The notes under the pieces were generated by a model. It was not told the DNA's origin. It did not search any database and was given only the letters and a program-made list of their open reading frames with translations. A DNA stretch of 64,000 nucleotides, from positions 134,442,022 to 134,506,021 of the forward strand of contig JAOWCC010001634.1 of assembly GCA_030867875.1 (NCBI GenBank). Direction: 5' to 3'. This document shows positions 23,299 through 34,460 of the stretch, piece after piece. Within the stretch, counting starts at the first letter, position 1; each line of letters starts with the position of its first letter. The stretch comes from Actinernus sp. WN-2022 (lineage: Eukaryota > Cnidaria > Anthozoa > Actiniaria > Actinernidae). The translations under genes were made by a program, and so were the position numbers.

Positions 23299-24584
23299 CT
23301 ACATGCAATCCTTGTTCTTCAGATGAAGGCTGATCCAAACCTGATTCTCATCCATGTCAAACGCCATAGCTGTCTTTGAAAGGCAATCAAATGGAAGAGG
23401 ACTATGTGAATCTATTGAATTCAGTTGAGAGACATACAACGTGCAGTATTAAGTATTGTCTTAGAGAAAATGACAAATCTGAATTATGTTGCAGGTTTAA
23501 TTTTCCTTTTGATGACTGTGCAAGCACAATAATACATTTTAAACCTATTAATACAAAATCTGGCCAACCAAAGTATAAAGCAACCATTGTCACTAAACGG
23601 AATGACCGTCACCAACCACTGCAACTGCAAGGATGGAGAGCCAATTGTATACAAATTATTATTGATTACCAGGCATGTTTGTAATATCGTGTTAAGTACA
23701 CTTCTAAAGGAGAAAAAGCCTCTTCAGTTGTTAATAATGCTTATTAACAATGTTGTACAGAAAATTTCTCTGATACAAGTGACATTCATGGCATTGTTAA
23801 GCAGATTATGATCAAAACTGTGGGACAAAGAGACTATTCGATTCAAGTGGCAATGCATCAATTTTAACTCTCACTAAAATGTATTAGTGCAACCCATGAA
23901 GTTGTCACTGCATCTCTTGATGGCTCACGGAGAATTCAAATGGTGAGAAATAAGCAATTTTGTACTATCTCATCCATGCTTGATATATATGCTGAACGAG
24001 AGAAGTATATTCGATCATTTCCTGAAATACTAGAATACAACATTTTGCAATTTACTTCTACCTTTATTCATAAAAGTTCAAAACTAGAAAGAAGAAAGTG
24101 ACCTGTAGTAGTTAAAACATATCCCAATTATTCATCAAATCCAGACAATCAACATTATGGGTTGTTTTGTAAATAACAACTGCTAAAGTATAAACCTTGG
24201 AAGCACACACCAGATGCCCGGGGTAACCTTGAACATTGTGATGAAACTTACAAAACATGTTGGATGAATTGTTTATTTAGTGACTATATATGGCAAGGTC
24301 TTAGTTCCTGACTGGGAAACCAAATTGCAAGCATTGAAGGCATCTGTAAAGCTTGAAGAAGAAAAGGAAGAATGGATTGTTGATGTCAGAATTGAATGTT
24401 CAAGAAATTGGTAATAATGATGAACAAGGTTCTGTCTTAGCTCCTGAAGGTTATTGGCATACTGTTCGTGAACACTTTGATCAAGACGAAATAAATTCAA
24501 TGGCATTTTGGTTGAACAAACAAAAAAATGTGAATAATCCTCAGTGGCAAACTTCATTTAACATCATTTTAATAGCAGTGATGA
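23299..24584 (+). pseudogene. Helitron linker between Rep and helicase, fragmented
   Basis: Scattered similarity continues in changing frames. VNLLNSVERHTTCSIKYCL and ELCCRFNFPFDDC (23400-23520) correspond to the conserved segment after the Rep tyrosines, and APEGYWHTVREHFDQDEINS (near 24450) to the region before the helicase. There are multiple stops and no complete domain. The antisense frame at 24273-24557 is a shadow. Confidence 0.6.
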
Positions 24585-25260
24585 AGAGCCTATACGTCTC
24601 CTTATAAAAGGAATTGCAGGCTCAGGGAAGAGTTATGTTATTGATGCTTTAAGAAAATTACCTCAGGCAAAATGTCAGGTACTTGCCTATACAGGAAAGG
24701 CGTCTTTTAATGTAAACGGTATAACCTTGCACTCCTTTCTTTAATTACCAATTGGTACGAAAAGGCTCTCTGATTTGAAGGGAATAACTTTGCAGCAGCT
24801 TCAGAGTAATCTTGAAAATGTCAAGTATTTGATTATAGATGAATATTCCTTTGTTGGCCAGAGTTTATTAGGGTGGATCGATTGTCGATGTAGACAAGCT
24901 ACAAGTCAGACAGACAAGGAGTTTGGTGGTCTATCTGTGATTCTTGTTGGTGATATAGCACAGTTACCCCCTGTTGGGGACAAACCACTTTTCCATTCTA
25001 TGCCCAAATTCAGGGTCATCAAATTTATCAGGAGTTCAAAACAGTTGTCACATTAACAGAAAATGTAACCAATATTGAGGAGTTTTTAAAATCATCAATA
25101 AGGCTATGCTATCTCAAGTATAAAGTTGCTGAAATAAGCAAAGCCAAGTTAAAATGTCTTAATCAGCCAATAGCAACAATTAAAGCTCGTCACTCTGGTG
25201 GTGCCCAAACACTAAGTTCCGATGAGATGGGAGGCCTAGAACCTGTGATATACTTAACGA
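24585..25260 (+). pseudogene. PIF1-type helicase of Helitron
   Basis: The Walker A motif GIAGSGKSYVIDALRK starts near 24609. The next block, AKCQVLAYTGKASFNVNG, is followed by an in-frame TAA near 24742. Walker B (LIIDEYSFVG) is near 24832 and motif III (ILVGDIAQLPPVGDKPL) near 24942. The later block IKARHSGGAQ...GGLEPVIYLTKG (25180-25265) is the Helitron helicase 'H.gg.A...GLep..yL..GA' segment. The helicase would unwind DNA during rolling-circle transposition. It is inactivated by the early stop and a frameshift near 25057. Confidence 0.82.
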
Positions 25261-25322
25261 AAGGCCACACAGAAGGAATCTTTCGTTAAGGAAGACTGTG
25301 TAATCGAGGATTCAACGGGGCC

Positions 25323-25910
25323 ATGATGGCGCATATTTTGGCGCCCCTTATTAACGAACTTAAGAGTGGAGAGTCGTACGTTCTCAAAAACCTGACGATC
25401 AGAAATTATCAAGGCTCTACTTTCTTAAGTTCATCTTACCAGACGACAGTTACACCCACAACAGAAAACTTTGGCATCACTGACTGGGCCAGAGGTGTTA
25501 ACAAGCCCGGACAAACAGATCAAATTTGAGAGATTTAAACTAGTCAGTAAGCTAGCAGTCTTCACCTCTTGCTTAGTATGCAAGAAACGAGCAAATGACG
25601 TTGTAGGGGCCATACTTGAAATGCCATAATTGTGGCACTCGGTAAAGAACTGAAGACCTGAAGCGTGCGGCATCAGTCAAGCTCTGCATCAATGAAGATG
25701 GCAAAGACCTATGGCTGAATGCCTTTACTAACCAAATCAACAAATTCCTGGAAGCCACCCAAGTAAGTCTAAAGAGCTGCATAGATGATGTCGAAGTGGA
25801 ACTTATGAAGGTACAACAGATAGAGCTTAAGTACAATGTGCAAAACAAAAATGTGACGGATATCCTGTCGTTCAAACAACCACCACCTGACAAAGGACTG
25901 AAGACCTAAC
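25323..25910 (+). pseudogene. RPA-like OB-fold protein with zinc ribbon
   Basis: The first frame (MMAHILAPLINELKSGESYV, then LKNLTIRNYQGSTFLSSS) has the strand pattern of an OB-fold as in replication protein A large-subunit C-terminal domains. After a frameshift near 25505-25600, a zinc-ribbon-like stretch (CLVCKK ... YLKCHNCGTR) and a final OB-fold-like segment follow (CINEDGKDLWLNAFTNQINK ... FKQPPPDKGLKT). It follows the Helitron helicase closely on the same strand; RPA-like ssDNA-binding genes are known in some Helitrons, so it may belong to the element. A stand-alone multicopy RPA-like gene is the alternative. Confidence 0.5.
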
Positions 25911-26145
25911 GCATTCTCAACTAAAATCAGTTTTTATCATTTACAAGTATTCCGATAAAAACTGTGTGAATTGCCCTGATTTTCGGAAATGTAATTTGTT
26001 CCTCTAATTTGTGGCCATTATTGGTGGTGCGAAAACAAAACCATCACAAAAACAGCATTTCTGGAGGACATGTTTTTAATATACGCAAAAATTAATACAT
26101 TCCATACGATTAATATGTGAGGTTGAATAAACCAAAGTCCTCATA

Positions 26146-26440
26146 TCTAGCGGACAATACTAAACCCCGATTCCGCACTGCGGAATAGAAGTTTTCTCAA
26201 AATACCCTACAGATGACCAAATCTAGCGGACAATACTAAACCCCGATTCCGCACTGCGGAATATATATTTTCTCAAAATACCCTACGAATAACCAAATCT
26301 AGCTGACAATATTATAAACCCCGATTCCGCACTGCGGAATAGAAGGTTTCTCAAAATACCCTACAAATGACCAAATCTAGCGGACAATACTAAACCCCGA
26401 TTCCGCACTGCGGAATACATTTTTCTCAAAATATCCTACA
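26146..26440 (+). repeat. Four tandem 76-78 bp repeats with a palindrome in each
   Basis: The units begin TCTAGCGGACAATACTAAAC at 26146, 26222, 26298 and 26376. Each contains the palindrome ATTCCGCACTGCGGAAT and then ttctcaaaataccctac. A hairpin-forming array just 3' of the Helitron/RPA block could be part of the element's 3' terminal region. Confidence 0.85.
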
Positions 26441-28299
26441 AGAACACATCTGATGCAAGGGTCGTTGAAAAAAAGATCATTTGCCTACAAAACTGGTTTA
26501 GACAGAGATCAAAACCGTTGCAGTTGGTTGGTAATTAGACTGATTATTAAAACCAATCAGCTATGTTTTAGCTCTACAAAGGCCCTGAACCTCACATACC
26601 AGTTAATTTTTAAACTTTAAATACTAGCAGCTCTTTCTTTGGCAATTTAGTTTTGTTTAGCATGCAGTGCAAACGAGAACTGAGACTCGGTTCACAGACG
26701 ATCGAAAGTGTACCCGAAATCTGGCCAAGCCGATCTATAAATTTGTGAGAATAACACTTACAATTAGGATATAAGAATTACACATTAGTTGGACATTGTC
26801 TACCTATTCAATCTACTCAGCTTTTCATCAGTCTTGTGGCTGCATCAAACGCATGGGAATGTTTACTCACACTCAAATGCGTCGTTCTGATCGGTTAGAT
26901 TGGATGCATTAATTGTTCAAGTGAAATTTATCGGCTGTTTTAGTACGCTTGGGTTCGGCTCACGTCTACTGATTCAACAACAATCGCATCTCCGGGCCAA
27001 TATCTCTCTCTCGGCAAGAATTCTCGGTGCTACATGCCTTGGTTTACACAGAATTATTCGAAGTAGAAATATCTGAAGGTTTTAGGTGATGGGTTGATAC
27101 AATCCTCTTGATGTGATGCGGCATAAGATATCTTTTAAGTGAACCGTATTAAGATATTCTCAACTGGTACATCACGCAGTCGGAGTTTTCCATTGATCGG
27201 GAGTCACACTGAGACAATAAAAGCATTAGTTCCCGGACAACTTCTCTATGTTCTTGTTCTCTGGCCATCTCATAACTATCGGTTTCGATTGCCAGGATGA
27301 AACCGCCAGGATAGATCGAGATATAGGTTTCTTACTCCAATATAATTTGAACTCAAAGCTTGCCGATTTCTCTAGACGTTTGATAATACCTACATGTGAA
27401 AACACCATACAATGAAATTGAATATCCCGGTGCCTGTGAAGTCTCAGCTTTAACCAATCGGATCAAGGACTAGTGTTATTTCATGCGCGCAAAAATTTGA
27501 ATACTGCCAAAAACCGAATGATAAATAAGCGTCACTTCAATTTTAGTTACACGTCGCCATGTGCTTTTATACGCACATACGCCTTGTTGTTCATCTAAAT
27601 CTTCAGGATCACACACGCATTGAAGGTAGGTATTCTTATGAGAGTCATAAACACAGCATTTATATATTATGCAGGCTGCAAATTACATCCAACAAAGCAT
27701 GTATAATTTAGATCAAGATTACTTTCACTTCACTGACATTGCCGGCGTCTGAGTTGCTTTTCATTCAGTTATGTGTATCTCAAAAAGCGAAGCAAAATCA
27801 AAGTAACGACGTATTCTGAGGACAAATTTTGTAAGATCAATACCGACACTATGGTTATGAAAAAAAACACAGACAATCGAGGAAATCAAGATTCGAGACG
27901 ATTCAAAATGTATTCTATGTTCCCAATGCAGAGGTTGCAGCCTTCCTTGTAAACCCCAATTTACGGAGTTTATCTGTAAAAATATAATTTAATGTAGTGA
28001 TCTGTTAACGAAAGCTTTGAATCATAAGTTAAAAAATATACTAGCTTAAAGACTCAAACTCGAAAGGTTGTGCTACCGGCTGTGATAATTTTCGTGCTTT
28101 ATTCGTATCGCTAGAAATAGATATCTGACTTAGTTTACTCAGACTCTTGTGTATATTAGTTGACACATGATGTATCTACCGTTCATCGTCATCCTCTCAC
28201 TCTTAAATGCCTAACATTTAAATGTATAAACGTATCCAATATATTCTCTTTACAGAAAATTGTTGGTTTCTACTATTTGTAGGTAGTAAGCCCTTAATA
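26441..28299. other. No gene recognised
   Basis: About 1.9 kb without a supported coding region. The only frames above 60 codons show no family resemblance. No strong repeat structure was seen by eye. Confidence 0.4.
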
Positions 28300-28490
28300 G
28301 CCCACTTCCGAGATATACCTCACTTCCTAATTACAAATAAATCAATACGAGGCTTCGTGCATAATGCTCAGTCGTTTGTGATAAACTACAGAAGTGCTTT
28401 AGTCTTGTCACGAACAACCGAGCATTATGCACGGTGCCTCGTATTGATTCCTTTGTACGTTGGAAGCGAGGTATATATCGGAAGTGGGCG
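28300..28490. mobile_element. Foldback MITE, about 190 bp
   Basis: The left arm (cccacttccgagatatacct ... cgaggcttcgtgcataatgctc) and right arm (gagcattatgcacggtgcctcg ... aggtatatatcggaagtgggc) are inverted copies with a short loop. It has no coding potential. Confidence 0.8.
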
Positions 28491-28615
28491 ACCTCATATT
28501 AATTGCTCACGCGTGACTTTGACCGTTTCGGGTTTATGGCCCGTGTTAACGCCGCACAAGATGCGTCACAGTATAGCATAATGAAGTAGTAACTAATATG
28601 ATAACTATAACACGC

Positions 28616-28846
28616 GGAGTGCCAGGAGTGCCAGGAGTGCCAGGAGTGCCAGGAGTGCCAGGAGTGCCAGGAGTGCCAGGAGTGCCAGGAGTGCCAGGAG
28701 TGCCAGGAGTGCCAGGAGTGCCAGGAGTGCCAGGAGTGCCAGGAGTGCCAGGAGTGCCAGGAGTGCCAGGAGTGCCAGGAGTGCCAGGAGTGCCAGGAGT
28801 GCCAGGAGTGCCAGGAGTGCCAGGAGTGCCAGGAGTGCCAGGAGTG
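28616..28846 (+). repeat. 9-bp minisatellite (GGAGTGCCA), about 25.7 copies
   Basis: A perfect array of the 9-mer ggagtgcca. As its period is a multiple of three it is open in several frames (Gly-Val-Pro on plus; Trp-His-Ser on minus), but no gene context supports translation. Flanking sequence belongs to the MITE family also seen at 12525-12815. The reverse complement of the same 9-mer makes a second array at 31799-31958. Confidence 0.95.
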
Positions 28847-31399
28847 TTTAGATAAATACGAACTGAACATCAAGCTTTCAAAAATCGCCACATTTTTATT
28901 ATCAAACTAATCTTTCTCAAACATGGTAAAGTTAGTTGTTTTAGCTGGTGATCTTTCGTGGTGGGGTTCATTTTTTAAATCAGATGTATTTGTTCACTCG
29001 GTCCCGGTCGCTTCCTCGACTCTGAAATGGCAAATAACAACTTCAAAAAATTGGGTTTATAAACTCACAAATCTACGAAAACCTGATTCCATGATTCGAT
29101 AATAAATCTTTGGTCTCCTTTGAGTTTGTGTGTCATTTAAAGCTAATCGAATCATAGATGTGTTATGTATTTCTAAAACTTGAGGCTGTTTTCATATTTC
29201 TGCTTTATCGGTACTTAGCTAGACGGCCTTCTAATTGGTAGGCTGTTCACTGGCGATATTCCGTCAACAGATATTGCAAAGCGTCATCGGTCGGACAAAG
29301 CCAAAAAAATACTTTCAAAGCGATGTAGGAGAAGTAAAACCCGTGTTAAAATCAATTAATGGGTACAGAAACAGTGCCACTATCTCTAAATTCCACTTTA
29401 TTTGAATTAACAACGGATCCAAATTAAACCTACGCTTCAAGATTAAACTACAGACTCGAAGTTGTAACGGCAAACCCGAAGTATCTTTAGCTTTGGAGCG
29501 TAGTTAGAACAGTGGAACTTATGAGCCACAATAGGTTTTGACGAGAACAATACTTTAAATACCATCGACTTAGAATTCCAATTTCCCGAAAGAGTTAAAA
29601 GTTAAGATTAAGCCAACTAAGACACATTTCTTGATTTCAGACCTCGCCAAATGGACTCGCAAGTCAGCACAAGTCTCCAACTTGTATTTTGTTTGGTCAC
29701 CCACTTGCATGGACTTGCGTTGACTTTGATCGAGCTCAAATTCGCACACATTTAGTCGACGCAAGTTTTTTTCCGTTTGGCCACCCAACGCAAGTCGATG
29801 CAAGTTGATGGCAAGCATAACTGTCTTTCTTCGTTTGACCCTATTTCCTTCTATTTGTAGTCGATGTAATTGAAATCAATTAAAACAGCCGCTTTCCTCT
29901 TTCTCTCGATGATATTCACCATTTGTCCGGAGAAACCGCTGCTTGTTTGTTGTTGTTCTGTTGTGCTCGGTTGGAAACAACAAAATGGTGGCTATTTTGC
30001 GACTAATACATCAACTTGCAATTGCGACTCGAAGTACTCGACTTGCCCAAAACTATTCTAATATATTTTAATACACGTCAACTTACCACTTTTACGACTT
30101 GCTTGAGTTTCTGACATCTATATAGGATGAACATGCAATGCCCAAAATATCGTCCAGATTACTTGCTACATGTATGTGCTCTTATACGGCACGCGCAGGT
30201 TTACAGATTCAGTACAGCTACATACTCGGCTGTACTAACGCAACTGCCGAGTTTAGGATACAACAGACTGAAATACTTTTTTCCGGCGGAGGTGTGAGTA
30301 TCACTGCTTGAACTTTTTTAATCAAGCCGTTCCCTGCCCTGTGCCTGTTGTCCATTCATCCTGGATCTGAGCTGAACGGAAATAAGAATGAATACCTCTT
30401 CCCCATTTCAAAACAAAAAAACTCAAGATTAGGAAACAGCCACATGCGAAATGATCTCAAGCTTTGTTACCGAAACTCAAAGAATATGAAGTTCGCAAAT
30501 GGCTAGTATTGAGTTTGACATAGTTTACAAGTTGTTAAATTCACACAATACGCGTTGATAAGATTATTTTAACCGCTGTGAGAAGCAAAAGAGATACAAC
30601 CTGGTGGCAAAAAACACAACGTGAAAACCATACGTTTTACTTTCCATGGAGAACGCGAACCGGTCAAAAAGTAAATCACTCCGTCTTTCGTTCGGCGTGA
30701 AGGGAACTTTATGCTTATCATATTTTTCGAAAATTTGGATGTGAAAATTAATTAAAGGCGAATAAAGGAAAAAGGAAAAAAAAACAATTTTCGGGTGAAA
30801 CACTGTCCCGTCATCACTGCCGTTAAGACCTGAGTGTAGAGGGCACCAGAGGCGCAGCGAAGCAAGAAATATCTACGTCTAACAGCAAAGCCGCCGATAC
30901 TGCAGATAGAGCACATCGAAATGAGTCAAAGTACGAATTTTACGAGTTATACCTAGCTTGTCAGGAGCCCATTACCTCTTGACCTTGTGTAGTAATAAGT
31001 AACATACAGACAGCCATCTAAACGCCTGTAAAATTTTCCGACTTTGCGAGCCTGTAGCTTCGCTCCCATACTGATCATACGGCATCAAAACGAGTCGAGT
31101 CTTAGGGGCCATTCACACTAGTCCATTTTAGATCGATCGATCCGAGTCCGCAATGAATAGATCATTCACACTGAGAGATGGGCTCGCTAGATCGATCTCC
31201 GACCGATCACAGATCGTTCAGCGAGTGTTCACACTTGGCACATATTAGGCTTTAGATCGATCTCGGATAATTTTGAAATTCTTGTAATTTTTTGTTTTAT
31301 AACCCTTCCCATCAATCGTTCCTGCTTTTAGTTGCAATGAGTTCGACCAAAAGTAGTAAAATTAGGATAACTTAAAAAGTATTTGGAATATAGACAATT
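28847..31399. other. No gene recognised; repeat-rich spacer
   Basis: 28850-28980 continues the MITE that carries the minisatellite. 29690-29820 holds imperfect copies of an acttgcgt(t)gac-type sequence. 31105-31255 contains repeated gatcgatc motifs. A minus-strand 82-codon frame at 29570-29818 has no family resemblance. Confidence 0.4.
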
Positions 31400-31755
31400 A
31401 AATTAACTGTTTGAGAGATCGTCAGATGACTGTCTCGGCAGAGCATCTAGTAAGACTCTGGCCACCCTTTTCTGAAGTGATAAGACTGTCCAGTTTATCT
31501 TTGTAACAGCAAGTCCATACTGTACTACAGCAAGGGTTTAATCATAGCACGTTCCTTAAATGGAAGATGCGACTTAATGGTCTTAAGGATACCGATTCGT
31601 TTAGAAATCTTTTAACAAGGATTCTCTGTATAATCATGCAGTAGTTTCAGTTCAGTTTCTCATCAACATCTAGGCCTAGCAGTTTTGCGTGTTCTACCCG
31701 CTCTACATTACTACCATTTGTATAAAGACTGATTAACACTGGCGAGTCAAGTTAA
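31400..31755 (-). pseudogene. LINE reverse transcriptase C-terminal scrap
   Basis: The minus strand reads, with interruptions, SNVERVEHAKLLGLDVDEKL, then RILVKRF, then a stretch with VWTCCYKDKLDSL and a leucine-rich end. This is the region after the YADD box in CR1/jockey-like LINEs ('...aKyLGv.iD..L.W...i...'). Several stops occur. The upstream side is cut off by the MITE carrying the second minisatellite. Confidence 0.6.
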
Positions 31756-31798
31756 CACGAAAGCGTTTCAAGTAACTAGCAAAGTTTTAGTTTTTTGA

Positions 31799-31958
31799 AC
31801 TCCTGGCACTCCTGGCACTCCTGGCACTCCTGGCACTCCTGGCACTCCTGGCACTCCTGGCACTCCTGGCACTCCTGGCACTCCTGGCACTCCTGGCACT
31901 CCTGGCACTCCTGGCACTCCTGGCACTCCTGGCACTCCTGGCACTCCTGGCACTCCTG
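31799..31958 (-). repeat. 9-bp minisatellite in opposite orientation, about 17.8 copies
   Basis: A perfect array of actcctggc, the complement of the 28616 unit. It is open in several frames on both strands, all by virtue of the 9-bp period. It is not a gene. Confidence 0.95.
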
Positions 31959-32127
31959 TTGTGAATTTTTCCTTGTCGAAAATCGTACGGATACCATAGA
32001 GGTTTCAGATAGTTTTTATTTGGTGAAAATCCATACAGAAATCCATTTTCTAGCCCAAATGTTTGGTCTTCGGCTTCGCGGAGAAGGCAGTTCAACCAGT
32101 GCTGTATACAGATATAGGCTTAGTCTA

Positions 32128-33180
32128 ATAATAATAATAATAATATGTAGATTTATATAGCGCTATATTCCTATAGTTCAAAGCGCTTCACATTCAATAT
32201 AAAATAGAAATAATAAAATAAAATAAAAATAACATTAAATAAATAATAAAAATAACTAAAGTTCATACAAACGCTTGCTTAAAAAGAAATGTTTTTACAT
32301 TAGACTTAAAATGTGAAAGTGAGCATGACCGCTTTTCCCCCATAGGAAGCGAGTTCCAAAGAGTAGGAGCTGTAATTTGAAACGCGCGGCTTCCATACGT
32401 CTTTAGGCGGTAGCATATATATATTGGTACTTTAAGAAGATGCTTATTCGAGGAGCGAAGAGTTCTTACAGGTACATATTTATCGAGGAGGTCAGAAATA
32501 TAATGAGGTGCCATGCCGTTAAGAGCCTTGTAGGTCAGCAGAAGTATTTTATAGGAGATTCGTTCTTTAACTGGTAGCCAGTGAAATTGCTTCAAAATTG
32601 GCGTTATCCTATCAAACTTTCGGGTGCGTGTGACCAGGCGCGCTGCAGCATTTTGCACTCTCTGTAGTTTATCTATCAGATAAGTAGGAAGTCCTGTAAG
32701 CAATGAATTACAGTTGTCCAGTTTAGAAGATATAAAAGCATGCACTAGTGTCTCGGTATCCTTCTGGGAAAGGCAGTTCCTAATCTTAGCTATATTGCGG
32801 ATATGATAAAAAGCTATTTTACACACATTTTGAACTTGTTGCTCTAAATTCATGGATTGGTCGAATATTACTCCTATATTCCTGGCTGAAGTTGATGGAG
32901 ATATGATTGCATCAGCGACATTAACAACTTGTATTTGCGGGCGCGGGCGATGTTGAACACTTAGCACAAGGAGTTCCGTTTTTCCTCTATTCAGCTTTAA
33001 TTTGTTACATAGCATCCAAGCATCAATGTCTCGAGCACAGGCCTCGATTTTGGAGACTGCAGCTGCGGTTTCTTCTGGTGTGGGCTTGAATGACACATAT
33101 ACCTGGCAATCATCGGCGTAGAGATGGAACAATAGACCGTGGCCAACTTTAGCAGCCTTGAGTCGTCTAAGAAGCAGATT
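32128..33180 (-). pseudogene. 5'-truncated CR1/L2-type LINE, ORF2 3' half and tail
   Basis: A 289-codon minus-strand frame begins at the RT catalytic box HLYADDCQVYVSF (near 33125), keeps both aspartates, and continues through the thumb (WMLCNKLKLNRGKTELLV; SARNIGVIFDQSM) and the usual C-terminal LINE segment (AARLVTRTRKFDRITPIL, HWLPVKERISYKILLLTYKA, PTLWNSLPMGEKRS) to a natural stop at 32263. The 3' UTR contains the common 'tagatttatatagcgct...aagcgctt' motif and ends in an (ATT)n/(TAA)n tract at 32128-32145. Sequence 5' of the YADD box is lost beyond about 33180, so it is a typical dead-on-arrival copy. Its long uninterrupted frame suggests fairly recent insertion. Confidence 0.88.
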
Positions 33181-33765
33181 CGTTACGACTAGGATGTCAA
33201 GTGATTCAGGATAGCTACGTCTTGGGACCAGAAACTGCGAAGTTGTATTTTATTTTGATGCAAATGTCTGAAGGGTTGTGTTTTGTTACGCCAGTGTTTG
33301 GAAAGCGAAAGTCGTGAATGGACGAATATGTTTAATAATAAACTCCAGAACTCAAAGAAGAGCGAGAAGCAAATTTTTCCCAGCGATTTCTAGACTTTGA
33401 AATCGACAAGGCAGTCGAAACTTGTCTACAAAAGACTACAACTGCCACCGACAATAAATCTACCCGGCGGTGTGCAAAACAGTAATCCATGGTACAGAAT
33501 ATTCACATCATGTGGGCCATAAAAAAACTTGGGGTGTCGCAGTTTACTGGGAAGAGTAGTAAATGTATGTGGCTGGGAACTGAGAATTTGTTGATGGTAC
33601 CTAAATATTTTTATTTATTTTTTATATTAAATCTAATTTGCCCTCTGAAAGATGCAGACAACAATACTTGTACATGTATGTATAGAACAAAAGGTAAACA
33701 ACAAATTTTATCTCAACATTGTTTGCATTTGTTTTTGTTATACAGACTTTATGCCAGTCCATGCA

Positions 33766-34460
33766 CTCAGGGGCGTTAAGGCATGGGTCTCCAATATGGC
33801 CGCCGCAAATCAAGAGGGGGTGGTCTATCTCTTTGTGCTTGTGAGATATAGTCTTGACACTTCGACATATTTGATAAAGTCACAACCTTAACACATTTTT
33901 GTGACAGTCTCCATGGAAACATGTAATGTGACCTTTGAACTTTAATTTTAAGGAAAATTGGGAAAAGCCTCCTGGAGGTTGGTAAAAGTTGTTGATATAG
34001 TAGATATTTTCATGCAAATGAATCAAGGTTAGGGCACACTTCGGTGCTCCAATTTGAAAAGATGGTTATTATTGGAATGTTCGTTAATTCGGTGGAAACT
34101 TGAGGATATCAAATTTCACACTTGCCTTAAATTGCCTTCCCCTTAAAATAACCAACTTTTCAAATTGGAGCAGCAACGTGTGCACTAACCTTGATTCACT
34201 TGCATGAAAATATCCACTATATTAACAACTTGTACCGACCTCCAGGAGGCTTTTCCCAATTTTCCTTAAAATTAGAGTTCAAAGGTCACATTACACATTT
34301 CCATGGAAACTGTCACAAAAATGTATTAAGGTTGTGACTTTATGGATTCTGTAAAAGTGCCGAGACTATATCTAACAAGCACGACGAGATAGACCACCCC
34401 CTCTTGATTTGCAGCGGCCATATTGGAATTGTTTGAGACCCATGCCTTAATGCCCCTGAG
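33766..34460. mobile_element. 695-bp palindromic element, arms about 305-315 bp
   Basis: The left arm (33766-34070, CTCAGGGGCGTTAAGGCATG ...) is repeated inverted at 34147-34460 (... CATGCCTTAATGCCCCTGAG) around a 76-bp loop. Similarity runs almost the whole arm with scattered substitutions. Mirror-image frames at 33652-33891 and 34326-34631 (KAWVSN..MAAANQEGVVYL) come from the palindrome and are not independent genes. Confidence 0.88.

Larger units (their letters stand above)
20423..26440 (+). mobile_element. Decayed Helitron/Helentron with peptidase, Rep-Hel and RPA-like parts
   Basis: In order on the plus strand: a ubiquitin-protease-like segment (20423-21178), a charged repeat region (21196-21470), Helitron N-terminal sequence (21737-22837), an HUH Rep endonuclease (22789-23298), linker, a PIF1-type helicase (24585-25260), an RPA-like OB-fold gene (25323-25910) and a 76-bp palindromic array (26146-26440). 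Frames change repeatedly and stops are frequent, so it is inactive. A captured cysteine peptidase domain is characteristic of Helentron-type (Helitron2) elements, and RPA genes occur in some Helitrons. The 5'-TC and CTRR-3' ends were not located. Confidence 0.75.

Noticed and set aside
26146..26440. CRISPR-like array
   Set aside because: The units are contiguous 76-78 bp tandem repeats without variable spacers, and the context is eukaryotic.
28499..28891. Long WHS/GVP repeat proteins on both strands
   Set aside because: They arise only because the 9-bp minisatellite keeps all frames open; there are no flanking coding signals.
31768..32160. Four overlapping repeat ORFs (GVP, ECQ, SAR, WHS)
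   Set aside because: Same minisatellite effect; a perfect 9-bp array cannot be distinguished as coding in any frame.
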